This document shows positions 46,158-54,394 of a stretch of DNA of 54,587 nt, piece after piece. A model generated the notes under the pieces. The model had not been told where the DNA came from. It worked only from the letters and a program-made list of their open reading frames with translations, and searched no databases. Position numbers and translations under genes: made by a program. Positions within the stretch are counted from its first letter, which is position 1, and each line of letters begins with the position of its first letter. This DNA comes from Macromonas nakdongensis (GTDB taxonomy: Bacteria > Pseudomonadota > Gammaproteobacteria > Burkholderiales > Burkholderiaceae_C): the NCBI RefSeq assembly GCF_002837145.1, contig NZ_NWMV01000066.1:1-54587 (forward strand), in the 5' to 3' direction.

Positions 46158-47114
46158 ATGAACGCCCGCACCGCCCCCGCACTGCTCACCCCACAAGACC
46201 ACCACATGAGCCACCAACTCAACAACTCGCACCTGGACGCCCTGGAAGAAGAAACCATCTTCATCCTGCGCGAAGTGGCCGCCACCTTCGAACGCCCCGC
46301 CCTGCTGTTCTCGGGCGGCAAAGACTCGCTGGTGATGCTGAAATGCGCCGAAAAAGCCTTCGGCGTCGGCCGCATCCCCTACCCGCTGCTGATGATCGAC
46401 ACCGGCCACAACTTCCACGAAGTGACCGACTTCCGCGACTTCCGTGCCCAAGAACTGGGCGCCGAACTGATCGTGCGCAGCGTGGAAGACTCCATGGCCC
46501 GCGGCACCGTGCGCCTGAGTCACCCCGGCGAAAGCCGCAACGCGCACCAGTCCGTCACGCTGCTCGAAGCGATCGAGGAATTCCGCTTCGATGCGCTGAT
46601 GGGCGGCGCCCGCCGCGACGAGGAAAAGGCCCGCGCCAAGGAACGCATCTTCAGCCACCGCGACGCCTTCGGCCAATGGCAACCCAAGGCCCAACGCCCG
46701 GAGTTGTGGACCCTGTTCAACACCCGCCTGCAGCCGGGCGAGCACTTCCGCGTCTTTCCCATCAGCAACTGGACCGAGATGGACGTGTGGCAGTACATCG
46801 AGCGCGAACAGATAGCCCTGCCCAGCCTGTACTACACCCACAAACGTGAGGTGGTGGAACGCAAGGGCCTGCTGGTGCCGGTGACCGAACTCACCCCCGC
46901 CAAAGAAGGCGAGCAAATCGTGGTGCGCGACGTGCGCTTCCGCACCGTGGGCGACATCACCTGCACCTGCCCCGTGGCCAGCACCGCCGCCACCCCGGGC
47001 GAGATCGTGATCGAAACCCTGGCCGCCGACCTGAGCGAGCGCGGCGCCACCCGCATGGACGACAAGACCAGCGACGCGTCGATGGAAAAGCGCAAGCGCG
47101 AAGGCTATTTCTGA
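46158..47114 (+). CDS. cysD: Sulfate adenylyltransferase subunit 2
   Basis: PP-loop subunit of ATP sulfurylase, forming APS from ATP and sulfate with the GTPase CysN. The 318 residues include the PP-loop LLFSGGKDSLVML, DTGHNFHEVTDFRD, GGARRDEEKARAKER and FPISNWTEMDVWQYI, ending KREGYF as in the family. ATG 46158 gives a short N-terminal extension. A second Met sixteen residues in (MSHQLNNSHL) resembles the usual start. Confidence 0.95.
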   Translation: MNARTAPALLTPQDHHMSHQLNNSHLDALEEETIFILREVAATFERPALLFSGGKDSLVMLKCAEKAFGVGRIPYPLLMIDTGHNFHEVTDFRDFRAQELGAELIVRSVEDSMARGTVRLSHPGESRNAHQSVTLLEAIEEFRFDALMGGARRDEEKARAKERIFSHRDAFGQWQPKAQRPELWTLFNTRLQPGEHFRVFPISNWTEMDVWQYIEREQIALPSLYYTHKREVVERKGLLVPVTELTPAKEGEQIVVRDVRFRTVGDITCTCPVASTAATPGEIVIETLAADLSERGATRMDDKTSDASMEKRKREGYF

Positions 47115-47141
47115 CCCCACCGACCGACTGAAAGCAAGAAC

Positions 47142-48443
47142 ATGGACGCATTGAAATTCATCACCTGCGGCTCGGTGGACGACGGCAAAAGCACGCTGAT
47201 CGGCCGCCTGCTGGTCGACAGCAAGGCCGTGCTGCAAGACCACCTGGCCGGCGTGCAACGCGGCGGCGAAACCGACCTGGCCCTGCTCACCGACGGCCTG
47301 AGCGCCGAGCGTGAGCAAGGCATCACCATCGACGTGGCCTACCGCTACTTCAGCACCGAAGACCGCAAGTTCATCATCGGCGACGCCCCCGGCCACGAGC
47401 AATACACCCGCAACATGGTGACGGCCGCCTCCAGCGCCGACGCCGCCGTGGTGCTGGTCGATGCCACCAAGCTGGACTGGGCCGACCCGGCCCTGAAACT
47501 GCTGCCGCAAACCCGCCGCCACTCGCTGCTGTGCCAGTTGTTGCGCGTGCCCAGCATCGTGTTCGCGGTCAACAAACTCGACGCGGTGGACGACGCCACC
47601 GTGGCCTACCGCCACATCAGCGCGGCCTTGAACGCCTTCGCCGCCGAAGCCGGCATTCCCGTGACGGCCACCGTGCCCGTGTCCGCGCTCAAAGGCTGGA
47701 ACGTGGTGGACTTCACCAACCCCGGCTGGTGCGGCTACCAAGGCCCCACCCTGCTGCAGTTGCTGGAAAAACTGCCCAACACCCCCCAAGACACCGCCGC
47801 CCCGGTGGCCTTCCCGGTGCAGTGGGTGGAAAAGCAGCACGACAGCAACGTCACGCACCAGGGCCGCCGCATTTTCTGGGGCCGCGTCGCCGCCGGTACT
47901 TTCACGCCCGGCACCGAAGTGCAGGTCTTCCCCAGCGGCCAGAAAGCCGTGGTGGCCCAGGTGCTGAGCACGACACGCCAGCCACAGGCCACCGCAGCCG
48001 GCCACAGCGCCGGCCTGGTGCTGGACCGCGAAGTGGACGTGTCCCGCGGCGACTGGATTCTGGCCGCGCCGGTGGCCGCCGCCGTCGCGGACGACGATTT
48101 CGACACCCCGGCCACCGTCAGCCCCTACCCGGGCAGCAAGGAACTGTCGGTCACCGTCGCCTGGATGGACGACGAACCCCTGGTCGCCGGCCGCGTCTAC
48201 TGGGCGCTGCACGGCCACCGCTGGGTCAAAGCCAAGGTCAAGCGCGTGGTGCACAAGCTCGACATCAACACCCTGGCCGAGCAAGAGGCCGACCACCTCG
48301 ATCCCAACGCCATCGGCCACGTCGAGCTGCTGCTGCAGGAAGCCCTGCCGGCGGTGCCGTTTGCCCGCTCGCGCGGCCTGGGCGCGCTGATTTTGGTGGA
48401 CACCGCCAGCCACAAGACCTCGGGCGCGGTGCTGGTGCGCTGA
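47142..48443 (+). CDS. cysN: Sulfate adenylyltransferase subunit 1 (GTPase)
   Basis: EF-Tu-like GTPase whose hydrolysis drives APS formation by CysD. The 433-residue protein has the P-loop GSVDDGKST (10-18), switch II DAPGHEQY, NKLD specificity motif and C-terminal beta-barrel domains. It has no C-terminal APS-kinase (CysC) fusion, consistent with direct reduction of APS by CysH. End of the cys cluster, 27 nt after cysD. Confidence 0.95.
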   Translation: MDALKFITCGSVDDGKSTLIGRLLVDSKAVLQDHLAGVQRGGETDLALLTDGLSAEREQGITIDVAYRYFSTEDRKFIIGDAPGHEQYTRNMVTAASSADAAVVLVDATKLDWADPALKLLPQTRRHSLLCQLLRVPSIVFAVNKLDAVDDATVAYRHISAALNAFAAEAGIPVTATVPVSALKGWNVVDFTNPGWCGYQGPTLLQLLEKLPNTPQDTAAPVAFPVQWVEKQHDSNVTHQGRRIFWGRVAAGTFTPGTEVQVFPSGQKAVVAQVLSTTRQPQATAAGHSAGLVLDREVDVSRGDWILAAPVAAAVADDDFDTPATVSPYPGSKELSVTVAWMDDEPLVAGRVYWALHGHRWVKAKVKRVVHKLDINTLAEQEADHLDPNAIGHVELLLQEALPAVPFARSRGLGALILVDTASHKTSGAVLVR

Positions 48444-48478
48444 CGCGACGCCCCCACGGGCCACGCAGACGAAATCAG

Positions 48479-48507
48479 CCCTGGCAGGGGTAAACCCCTT
48501 GCCAGGG
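48479..48507 (+). terminator. Hairpin after cysN
   Basis: CCCTGGCAGGGG, loop TAAA, then CCCC-TTGCCAGGG: a 12-bp stem with a single bulged T. No T run follows, so it may be a weak terminator or an mRNA-stabilising structure. Confidence 0.5.
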
Positions 48508-48602
48508 CCTAAAATTCGACATATGGCTGGCCCCCACTGTCGACCGCGACACGGATCGGCCACCCCGTTTCATTGTTTACCGCTGCGCCGCAGCCCCGCC
48601 CC

Positions 48603-48932
48603 ATGACCCACGTTGTTACCGAAGCCTGCATCGCCTGCAAATACACCGACTGTGTGGACGTTTGCCCGGTCGACTGCTTTCGCGAAGGCCCCAACTTCCT
48701 GACCATCGACCCGGACGAGTGCATCGACTGCGCCGTGTGCATTCCCGAATGCCCGGTCAGTGCCATCTACGCCGAAGAAGATGTGCCCAAGGACCAGCAG
48801 CACATGATCAAGCTCAACGCCGACCTGGCCCTGCTGCCCAGCTGGAAGAGCATCACCAAGCGCAAATCGCCGCTGCCCGACCACGAGCAATACAAAGACC
48901 AGACCGGCAAACTGGCGCTGCTCAAGCGCTGA
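48603..48932 (+). CDS. fdxA: Seven-iron ferredoxin (FdxA)
   Basis: Soluble electron carrier with one [3Fe-4S] and one [4Fe-4S] cluster. The 109 residues match Azotobacter FdI spacing: Cys9, Cys17, Cys21 (and Cys50) for one cluster, Cys40, Cys43, Cys46 with Cys25 for the other. The C-terminal tail ([18 protein letters not shown]) is typical of FdxA. ATG 48603 is the family start. A ferredoxin reductase gene follows 23 nt later. Confidence 0.95.
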   Translation: MTHVVTEACIACKYTDCVDVCPVDCFREGPNFLTIDPDECIDCAVCIPECPVSAIYAEEDVPKDQQHMIKLNADLALLPSWKSITKRKSPLPDHEQYKDQTGKLALLKR

Positions 48933-48955
48933 ACCCCGGCCGACACGACCGCCAC

Positions 48956-50005
48956 ATGCCGGTGATCGACACCCAGGCCCTGGTGGTGGGGGCAGGCCCG
49001 GTGGGCCTGTTCCAGGCCTTTCAACTGGGCCTGCAAGAGGTGGACACCCACCTCGTGGACGCGCTGCCCCACCCCGGCGGCCAGTGCGCCGAGCTGTACC
49101 CCGACAAACCGATCTACGACATCCCCGGCCTGCCGGTGTGTTCCGGCCAGGAACTCACCCAGCGGCTGCTGGCGCAGATCGCGCCCTTCCGCCAGCCCCT
49201 GCACCTGGGTCAGCAGGTGCAGACCCTGAGCCGTCAGGCCGATGGGCGTTTTGCCTTGCGCACCAACGCCGGTCTGGAATTCCGCACCCACACCGTGTTC
49301 ATCGCCGCCGGCGTGGGCGCCTTTGTGCCGCGCAAACCGGCATTGGTGGGGCTGGAGGCGCACGAAGGCCAGCAGGTGCATTACCACGGCCCCGACAGCA
49401 CCGCGCTGCAAGGGCAGCACGTGGTCGTCATGGGTGGCGAAGACGCGGCCCTGGATGCCGTGCTGGGCCTGTGGGAGTCGGGCACCTGCGCCAGCCTGAC
49501 CCTGTTGCACCGCACCGACAAATTCAAAGCCAGCCCCGAACAGGAAGCCCGCGTGCGCCAGGCCCTGGCCACGGGCGGCGTGCGCTTGGTGCTGGGCCAA
49601 CCCGTGGGCCTGGAGGTGGGGCCCGGCGGGCGGCTGACGGCCCTGCAGGTGGCCACCCCCGCCGACTCCACCGAACGCCTGCCGCTGGACGCGCTGCTGC
49701 CCCGCCTGGGCCTGTCCCCCAAACTGGGGCCGCTGGCCGACTGGGGCCTGGCCATGGAGCGCAAGCTGCTGCCGGTGGCCACCGACACCTTTGCCACCAG
49801 CGAACCCGGGGTGTTCGCCGTGGGCGATGTCAACACCTACCCGGGCAAGCGCAAACTGATCCTCTGCGGCTTCCACGAAGCCACGCTGGCGGCGTTTGCC
49901 GCCGCGGCCCTGGTCCACCCGGAACGCCGGGTGCTGCTGCAGTACACCACCACCAGCCCGCGCCTGCACGAACTGCTGGGCGTGGCGGGCAGCCCCTCGC
50001 CCTGA
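48956..50005 (+). CDS. Ferredoxin--NADP reductase, thioredoxin-reductase-like type
   Basis: Two-dinucleotide-domain FAD enzyme of 349 residues. It has the FAD motif LVVGAGPVGLFQAFQLG, GGQCAELYPDKPIYDIPG, an NADP domain with VVVMGGEDAALDAVLGLWE and the second FAD motif PGVFAVGDVNTYPGKRKLILCGFHEA. The redox CxxC of thioredoxin reductase is missing from the NADP domain (GGEDAALD region and beyond), as expected for this FNR class. It probably reduces the FdxA encoded just upstream. Converges on thiD with a 5-nt gap. Confidence 0.9.
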   Translation: MPVIDTQALVVGAGPVGLFQAFQLGLQEVDTHLVDALPHPGGQCAELYPDKPIYDIPGLPVCSGQELTQRLLAQIAPFRQPLHLGQQVQTLSRQADGRFALRTNAGLEFRTHTVFIAAGVGAFVPRKPALVGLEAHEGQQVHYHGPDSTALQGQHVVVMGGEDAALDAVLGLWESGTCASLTLLHRTDKFKASPEQEARVRQALATGGVRLVLGQPVGLEVGPGGRLTALQVATPADSTERLPLDALLPRLGLSPKLGPLADWGLAMERKLLPVATDTFATSEPGVFAVGDVNTYPGKRKLILCGFHEATLAAFAAAALVHPERRVLLQYTTTSPRLHELLGVAGSPSP

Positions 50006-50010
50006 AACCT

Positions 50011-50853
50011 TCAGACCAGCAGGTGCATGGGCAAGGGGGCAAAACCGTGGTTCAAGGGGCCATGTCCACCCCCGGTGGCCACCGCGGCCCCGGCCTCAAT
50101 CGCACCCCGGATGTAGGCGTGCGCCACCTGCACCGCCTCCTCCAGCGGATGGCCCAATGCCAACTGCGCGGCGATGGCCGACGACAGGGTGCAACCGGTG
50201 CCGTGCACGTTCTGGCTGGCGATGCGCGGCCCCGTGAGCCGCTGCCAGTAGGTGGCGGGCTCGCCGGCCAGGGCCAGCACGTCGGTCAGCAGGTCACCGC
50301 CCAGGTGCCCGCCTTTGAGCAGCACGCTGCGCGCACCCATGGCCAGCAGGTCGGCGCAGGCCGCATCCAGGTCGTCGGTGGTGCTCACCGGGCGGCCCAG
50401 CAGCAGGCCCGCTTCGTCCAGGTTGGGCGTGACCACCGTGGCACGCGGGAACAACTGCTCCACCAGCACCCCCACCGTCTCGCGCTCGATCAGGGCGTCG
50501 CCGCTGGTGGCCACCATCACCGGGTCCAGCACCACCTGGGGCAATTGGTAGGTGTCGATGGCCCAGGCCACCACCTCCACCACCTCGGGGGCGTGGAGCA
50601 TGCCGATCTTGACCGCATCGACGCCGATGTCGTCGAGCACCGCCGCCAGTTGCGCGCGCAGGAAGGCCGGCGGCACGCCGTGGATGGCGCTCACGCCCAG
50701 GGTGTTTTGCGCGGTCAGGGCGGTGATGGCGGTCATTCCATAGCAGCCCAGGGCGCTGAAGGTTTTCAGATCGGCCTGGATGCCGGCGCCACCGCCGGAA
50801 TCGCTGCCAGCGATGGTCAACACGCGGGGGTAATGCGGCGGGAGCTTGCTCAT
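50011..50853 (-). CDS. thiD: Hydroxymethylpyrimidine/phosphomethylpyrimidine kinase
   Basis: Phosphorylates HMP to HMP-pyrophosphate for thiamine synthesis. The 280-residue ribokinase-fold protein includes LTIAGSDSGGGAGIQADLKTF (not quoted in full elsewhere), VLDPVMVATSGD, VTPNLDEAGLL, LLKGGH and the anion hole/catalytic VHGTGCTLSSAI. ATG 50853 fits the family start. Divergent from thiO. No TPP riboswitch is visible in the 75 nt between. Confidence 0.95.
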   Translation of the reverse strand: MSKLPPHYPRVLTIAGSDSGGGAGIQADLKTFSALGCYGMTAITALTAQNTLGVSAIHGVPPAFLRAQLAAVLDDIGVDAVKIGMLHAPEVVEVVAWAIDTYQLPQVVLDPVMVATSGDALIERETVGVLVEQLFPRATVVTPNLDEAGLLLGRPVSTTDDLDAACADLLAMGARSVLLKGGHLGGDLLTDVLALAGEPATYWQRLTGPRIASQNVHGTGCTLSSAIAAQLALGHPLEEAVQVAHAYIRGAIEAGAAVATGGGHGPLNHGFAPLPMHLLV

Positions 50854-50928
50854 GCCGGCATTATCGGCCGTTGCGCCGCGGCCAGTCCACCGGCCCCGCT
50901 TGTGATGTAATTTCGGGTTGAGCCACGC

Positions 50929-52062
50929 ATGATCCCCACTCCCCTTTCCCCTTCCGAACGCGAACCGGTGCTCATTCTGGGCGCCGGCCTCATGGGCCGC
51001 CTGCTGGGCGTGGGCCTGGCCCGCGCCGGCCACATGGTACGCCTGGTCGATGCCGGCGACGCCCAAGGCAGCGGCGGGGCCGCCCGGGTGGCCGCCGCCA
51101 TGCTGGCCCCGCTGGCCGAATCGGCCGTGACCGAGGCCAGCGTCGTGGCCATGGGCCAGTACGCGCTGGGCCGCTGGCCCGAATTGCTGCGGCCCCTCAA
51201 CCAGCCCGTGTTCTTCCAGCAAGCCGGCACCTTGATCCTGTGGCACCGCCAGGACGCGGGCGAAGCCCAGCGTTTCCGCCAGCTGCTGGCGGCCACCACC
51301 CAGGCCCTGCCCAGCCTGCCCCAGCCCGAGGCACTGGACGGTCCACGCCTGGCGACCCTGGAGCCGGCCGTGGCCGAACGCTTCCACCAAGGTCTGTACC
51401 TGCCCTCCGAAGGCCAGCTGGACAACCGCCAACTGCTGCCCGCCCTCACCGCCACACTGCAGGCGCTGGGCACCGACATCGAATGGCACACACCCTGGAC
51501 ACTGGAGCAGGCCTGTGAGCACCAACGCCGCCACGGCGGCTGGGTGCTCGACTGCCGCGGTCTGGGTGCCCGCCACGACTGGCCGGCGCCCGCCTTGCGC
51601 GGCGTGCGCGGCGAAGTCGTTCGCCTGCACGCCCCGGGCGTGACCCTGCAGCGGCCCACCCGCCTGCTGCACCCGCGCTACCCCATCTACATCGCGCCCA
51701 AACCCGACGGCGTGTTCGTCATCGGCGCCACCGAGATCGAGACCGACGACTTGTCACCGGCCAGCGTGCGTTCCACCCTGGAGCTGCTGAGCGCCGCCTA
51801 TGCGGTGCACCCCGGCTTTGGCGAAGCGCGCATCCTGGAACTGAACACCCAGTGCCGCCCCACCCTGCCCGACAACCTGCCCGCCGTGCGCATCTGCGCG
51901 CCGCGCGTGCTGCAGGTCAACGGCCTGTACCGCCACGGCTACATGATCGCACCGGCCCTGCACGATGCCGTGCTGCAGCACATGCACGGCGGCGGCACCG
52001 AACTGGCCGCACGCCTGGGCCTGCGCTTCGAGACCGAACCCGCGTGCGCCGTGGCCCCCTGA
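50929..52062 (+). CDS. thiO: Glycine oxidase-type FAD enzyme of thiamine synthesis
   Basis: Oxidises glycine to the imine used for thiazole formation in aerobic organisms. The 377-residue DAO-family protein has the FAD motif VLILGAGLMGRLLGVGLA at 14-31, RVAAAMLAPLAES, RGEVVRL, and C-terminal RPTLPDNLPAVR. It is first of thiO-thiS-thiG-thiE, which agrees with ThiO replacing the tyrosine lyase ThiH. TGTAAT at 50906-50911 may be the -10. Confidence 0.92.
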   Translation: MIPTPLSPSEREPVLILGAGLMGRLLGVGLARAGHMVRLVDAGDAQGSGGAARVAAAMLAPLAESAVTEASVVAMGQYALGRWPELLRPLNQPVFFQQAGTLILWHRQDAGEAQRFRQLLAATTQALPSLPQPEALDGPRLATLEPAVAERFHQGLYLPSEGQLDNRQLLPALTATLQALGTDIEWHTPWTLEQACEHQRRHGGWVLDCRGLGARHDWPAPALRGVRGEVVRLHAPGVTLQRPTRLLHPRYPIYIAPKPDGVFVIGATEIETDDLSPASVRSTLELLSAAYAVHPGFGEARILELNTQCRPTLPDNLPAVRICAPRVLQVNGLYRHGYMIAPALHDAVLQHMHGGGTELAARLGLRFETEPACAVAP

Positions 52063-52075
52063 GCCGCACGACCCC

Positions 52076-52273
52076 ATGCAAGTCCTGATCAACCAACGCC
52101 CGCACACCCTGCCCGCCGGCGCCACCCTGGCCGACGCGGTGGCCGCCGCGCAAGCCAGCGGCCCGTTTGCCACGGCGGTCAACCTGCGCTTCGTGCCCAA
52201 GTCGCATTACGCCAGCACCCCGTTGGCCGAGGGCGACCAGATCGAAATCATCGCCCCGGTCACCGGGGGCTGA
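52076..52273 (+). CDS. thiS: Sulfur carrier protein ThiS
   Basis: Ubiquitin-like sulfur carrier for the thiazole ring. The 65-residue protein ends in the required Gly-Gly (IIAPVTGG) that is adenylated and thiocarboxylated. ATG 52076 gives the normal length. thiG starts 6 nt downstream. Confidence 0.93.
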   Translation: MQVLINQRPHTLPAGATLADAVAAAQASGPFATAVNLRFVPKSHYASTPLAEGDQIEIIAPVTGG

Positions 52274-52279
52274 ACCGCC

Positions 52280-53092
52280 ATGAACCCCATTGCCGCCCAC
52301 GACCCACTCACGCTCTACGGCGAAACCTTCGCCAGCCGGCTGATGCTGGGCACCGCCCGCTACCCCTCGCCCGCCGTGCTCGAACAGGCCGTGGCGCTCG
52401 CCGCGCCCTGCATGTTGACCGCGTCGCTGCGCCGCCAGACCGCCCATGCCGGCGCCGACCTGGACACCTCACAAGGCTTCTGGCCCCTGCTGCAAAAGAT
52501 GCAGGTGCCGGTGCTGCCCAACACCGCCGGCTGCCACACCGTGCAGGAAGCCATCACCACCGCCGAAATGGCGCGTGAGGTGTTCAACACCGACTGGATC
52601 AAGCTCGAACTGATCGGCGACGACTACACCTTGCAACCCGACACCCTGAACCTGGTGACGGCGGCCGAACGGTTGGTCCAAAGCGGCTTCAAGGTGCTGC
52701 CCTACAGCACCGACGACCTGGTGCTGTGCCAGCGCCTGGTGGACGTGGGTTGCCAGGCCGTCATGCCCTGGGCCGCCCCCATCGGCACCGGCAAAGGCCC
52801 GATCAACCCCTACGCCCTGCGCACGCTGCGCGAACGCCTGAGCGTGCCCCTCATCGTGGACGCCGGCCTGGGTCTGCCCAGCCACGCCTGCCAGGTGATG
52901 GAGTGGGGCTTTGACGCCGTGTTGCTGAACACCGCCGTGGCCCTGTCGCAACACCCGGTGGCCATGGCCGGCGCCTTTGCCGACGCCGTGCGCGCCGGGC
53001 GCAGCGCCTTCCTGGCGGGCGCCATGAGCGCCCAGGACAGCGCCCAACCCAGCACCCCCGTGCTCGGCACCCCTTTCTGGCACCACGCATGA
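52280..53092 (+). CDS. thiG: Thiazole synthase
   Basis: Forms the thiazole phosphate from DXP, dehydroglycine and ThiS thiocarboxylate. The 270-residue TIM barrel has SRLMLGTARYPSP, LPNTAGCHTVQEA, the catalytic Lys in WIKLELIGDD, MPWAAPIGTGKG and VDAGLGLPSHA. The tandem thiS-thiG order is standard. Its stop overlaps the thiE start (ATGA). Confidence 0.96.
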   Translation: MNPIAAHDPLTLYGETFASRLMLGTARYPSPAVLEQAVALAAPCMLTASLRRQTAHAGADLDTSQGFWPLLQKMQVPVLPNTAGCHTVQEAITTAEMAREVFNTDWIKLELIGDDYTLQPDTLNLVTAAERLVQSGFKVLPYSTDDLVLCQRLVDVGCQAVMPWAAPIGTGKGPINPYALRTLRERLSVPLIVDAGLGLPSHACQVMEWGFDAVLLNTAVALSQHPVAMAGAFADAVRAGRSAFLAGAMSAQDSAQPSTPVLGTPFWHHA

Positions 53093-54021
53093 GCACATTG
53101 AACGCACAGGTGCATGCCCTGGCGCAGCAGCACGCGGCCATGGGCTTGCCGTCCAATACCGATCCGCAGGCCACCGCCCTCAACGACAGCCCGGCCGCAC
53201 TCGCCCATGCTGCAGCCCGACGCCTCGGTTTCATCGAAGCCGACGCCCAATGCATCGCCTCCGCCTGGGCCCGGCAAAGCCTGCGCACGGGCCGTTTTGA
53301 CCCCGGACTGTGGCCCAGCGAGCCAGCGGACTTTGGTCTGGCCCCGCCGGGAATCCACCCTGCGGCCTTCCCCGCCTGCCCTTCGGCCCTGGGCGTCTAC
53401 GCCGTGTTGCCCGACGCCGCCTGGGTGCGGCGCATGGCCCTGGCCGGTGTGCCCACGGTGCAACTGCGCTTCAAATCCCCAGACCCCGCCGCCATCCGGA
53501 CCGAGGTGGCCGCCGCCGTCTTGGCGGTGCAGGGCACCGACAGCCTGCTGTTCATCAACGACCATTGGCGTGAAGCCATCGAAGCCGGCGCTTACGGCGT
53601 CCACCTGGGCCAGGAAGACCTCGACGCCCTGCCGCCCGAAGCCCTGCACACGCTGCGCGGCAGCGGCTTGCGCCTTGGCGTCAGCACCCACGGCTACGCC
53701 GAAATGCTGCGCGCCGCCGCCGTCCGCCCCAGCTACCTGGCGTTGGGCGCGGTGTTTCCCACCACCCTCAAGGCCATGGCCACCCCGCCTCAAGGGCTGG
53801 GCCGGCTGGGTGCCTATGCCCGCCTGATGCGCGACCACCCCCTGGTGGCCATTGGCGGCATCGGCATGGAACACCTCCCGGCCGTGGCCGCCACCGGAGT
53901 GGGCAGCTTTGCCGTGGTGCGCGCCATCACCGGCGCCTCCGACCCAGAAGGCACCGCCCAGGCCCTGATGGCCGCGTGGCGCGACGCCAGCTCAAAAAAA
54001 TCAGGGCCGCTTGAGTACTAA
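53089..54021 (+). CDS. thiE: Thiamine-phosphate synthase with N-terminal extension
   Basis: Couples HMP-PP and thiazole phosphate to thiamine phosphate. The ThiE barrel occupies about residues 98-300 of 310: GVPTVQLRFK, LLFINDHWREAIEAGAYGVHLGQEDL, GVSTHGYAEML, YLALGAVFPT and AIGGIGMEHLPA. The first 95 residues, Ala-rich and helical, have no counterpart in E. coli ThiE (211 aa), and I do not recognise a domain in them. The start is fixed by the ATGA overlap with thiG. Its end contains the -35 of the tRNA promoter. Confidence 0.93.
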   Translation: MSTLNAQVHALAQQHAAMGLPSNTDPQATALNDSPAALAHAAARRLGFIEADAQCIASAWARQSLRTGRFDPGLWPSEPADFGLAPPGIHPAAFPACPSALGVYAVLPDAAWVRRMALAGVPTVQLRFKSPDPAAIRTEVAAAVLAVQGTDSLLFINDHWREAIEAGAYGVHLGQEDLDALPPEALHTLRGSGLRLGVSTHGYAEMLRAAAVRPSYLALGAVFPTTLKAMATPPQGLGRLGAYARLMRDHPLVAIGGIGMEHLPAVAATGVGSFAVVRAITGASDPEGTAQALMAAWRDASSKKSGPLEY

Positions 54022-54040
54022 GCTTAAAACACCCTATAAT
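54011..54040 (+). promoter_or_regulatory. Promoter of the tRNA-Asn gene
   Basis: TTGAGT (54011-54016), 18 nt, perfect TATAAT (54035-54040). The -35 lies inside the last codons of thiE. The start is expected near 54047, a few bases before the mature tRNA. Confidence 0.8.
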
Positions 54041-54050
54041 CTGAGGCTAT

Positions 54051-54126
54051 TCCCCGATAGCTCAGTCGGTAGAGCGCCGGACTGTTAATCCGTAGGTCCC
54101 TGGTTCGAGCCCAGGTCGGGGAGCCA
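54051..54126 (+). tRNA. tRNA-Asn (anticodon GUU)
   Basis: 76-nt cloverleaf. Acceptor arms TCCCCGA (54051-54057) and TCGGGGA (54116-54122), discriminator G and encoded CCA (54124-54126), D-arm GCTC/GAGC, anticodon loop CTGTTAA with GTT at 54084-54086, and T-arm CCTGG TTCGAGC CCAGG. The first anticodon-stem pair (27-43) is a C-T mismatch. Confidence 0.97.
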
Positions 54127-54143
54127 AAATTTCGTTTGAAATC

Positions 54144-54182
54144 AAAGGCTTGCATCAGTGATGGTGCAAGCCTTTTGTTTTT
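54144..54182 (+). terminator. Terminator after tRNA-Asn
   Basis: Perfect 11-bp stem AAAGGCTTGCA / TGCAAGCCTTT around a 10-nt loop, followed by TGTTTTT. Confidence 0.88.
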
Positions 54183-54191
54183 CGCTTTCAG

Positions 54192-54247
54192 TCCGTAGCC
54201 AAAACGCCGCAGATTCCGTAGCCAACTTCTGCCCTTTCCGTAGCCAA
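54192..54247 (+). repeat. Three direct copies of TCCGTAGCCAA
   Basis: Identical 11-mers at 54192-54202, 54215-54225 and 54237-54247, spaced 23 and 22 nt, just downstream of the tRNA terminator. The rest of 54183-54394 shows no gene. Confidence 0.7.
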
Positions 54248-54394
54248 GTGCACAGCGCGAATCGCTGTTGCAGATTGTCTACATTCTGGCCAAGGTTGGC
54301 AATTGGATGTAGGGCCGCGGTCCTTTCAAACCTTCATGACGCAAATGGAGTTGGAGTTGGATCTTTACTCTGCCCATAGGTCGGGCCTGGGATC

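Noticed and set aside
50854-50928. TPP riboswitch between thiD and thiO
   Set aside because: The gap is only 75 nt and shows no CTGAGA or ACCTGA-type thi-box elements.
54378-54385. AGGTCGGG shared with the 3' end of tRNA-Asn as an att repeat
   Set aside because: Only 8 bp are shared and the match does not extend to the tRNA end, so chance is sufficient.
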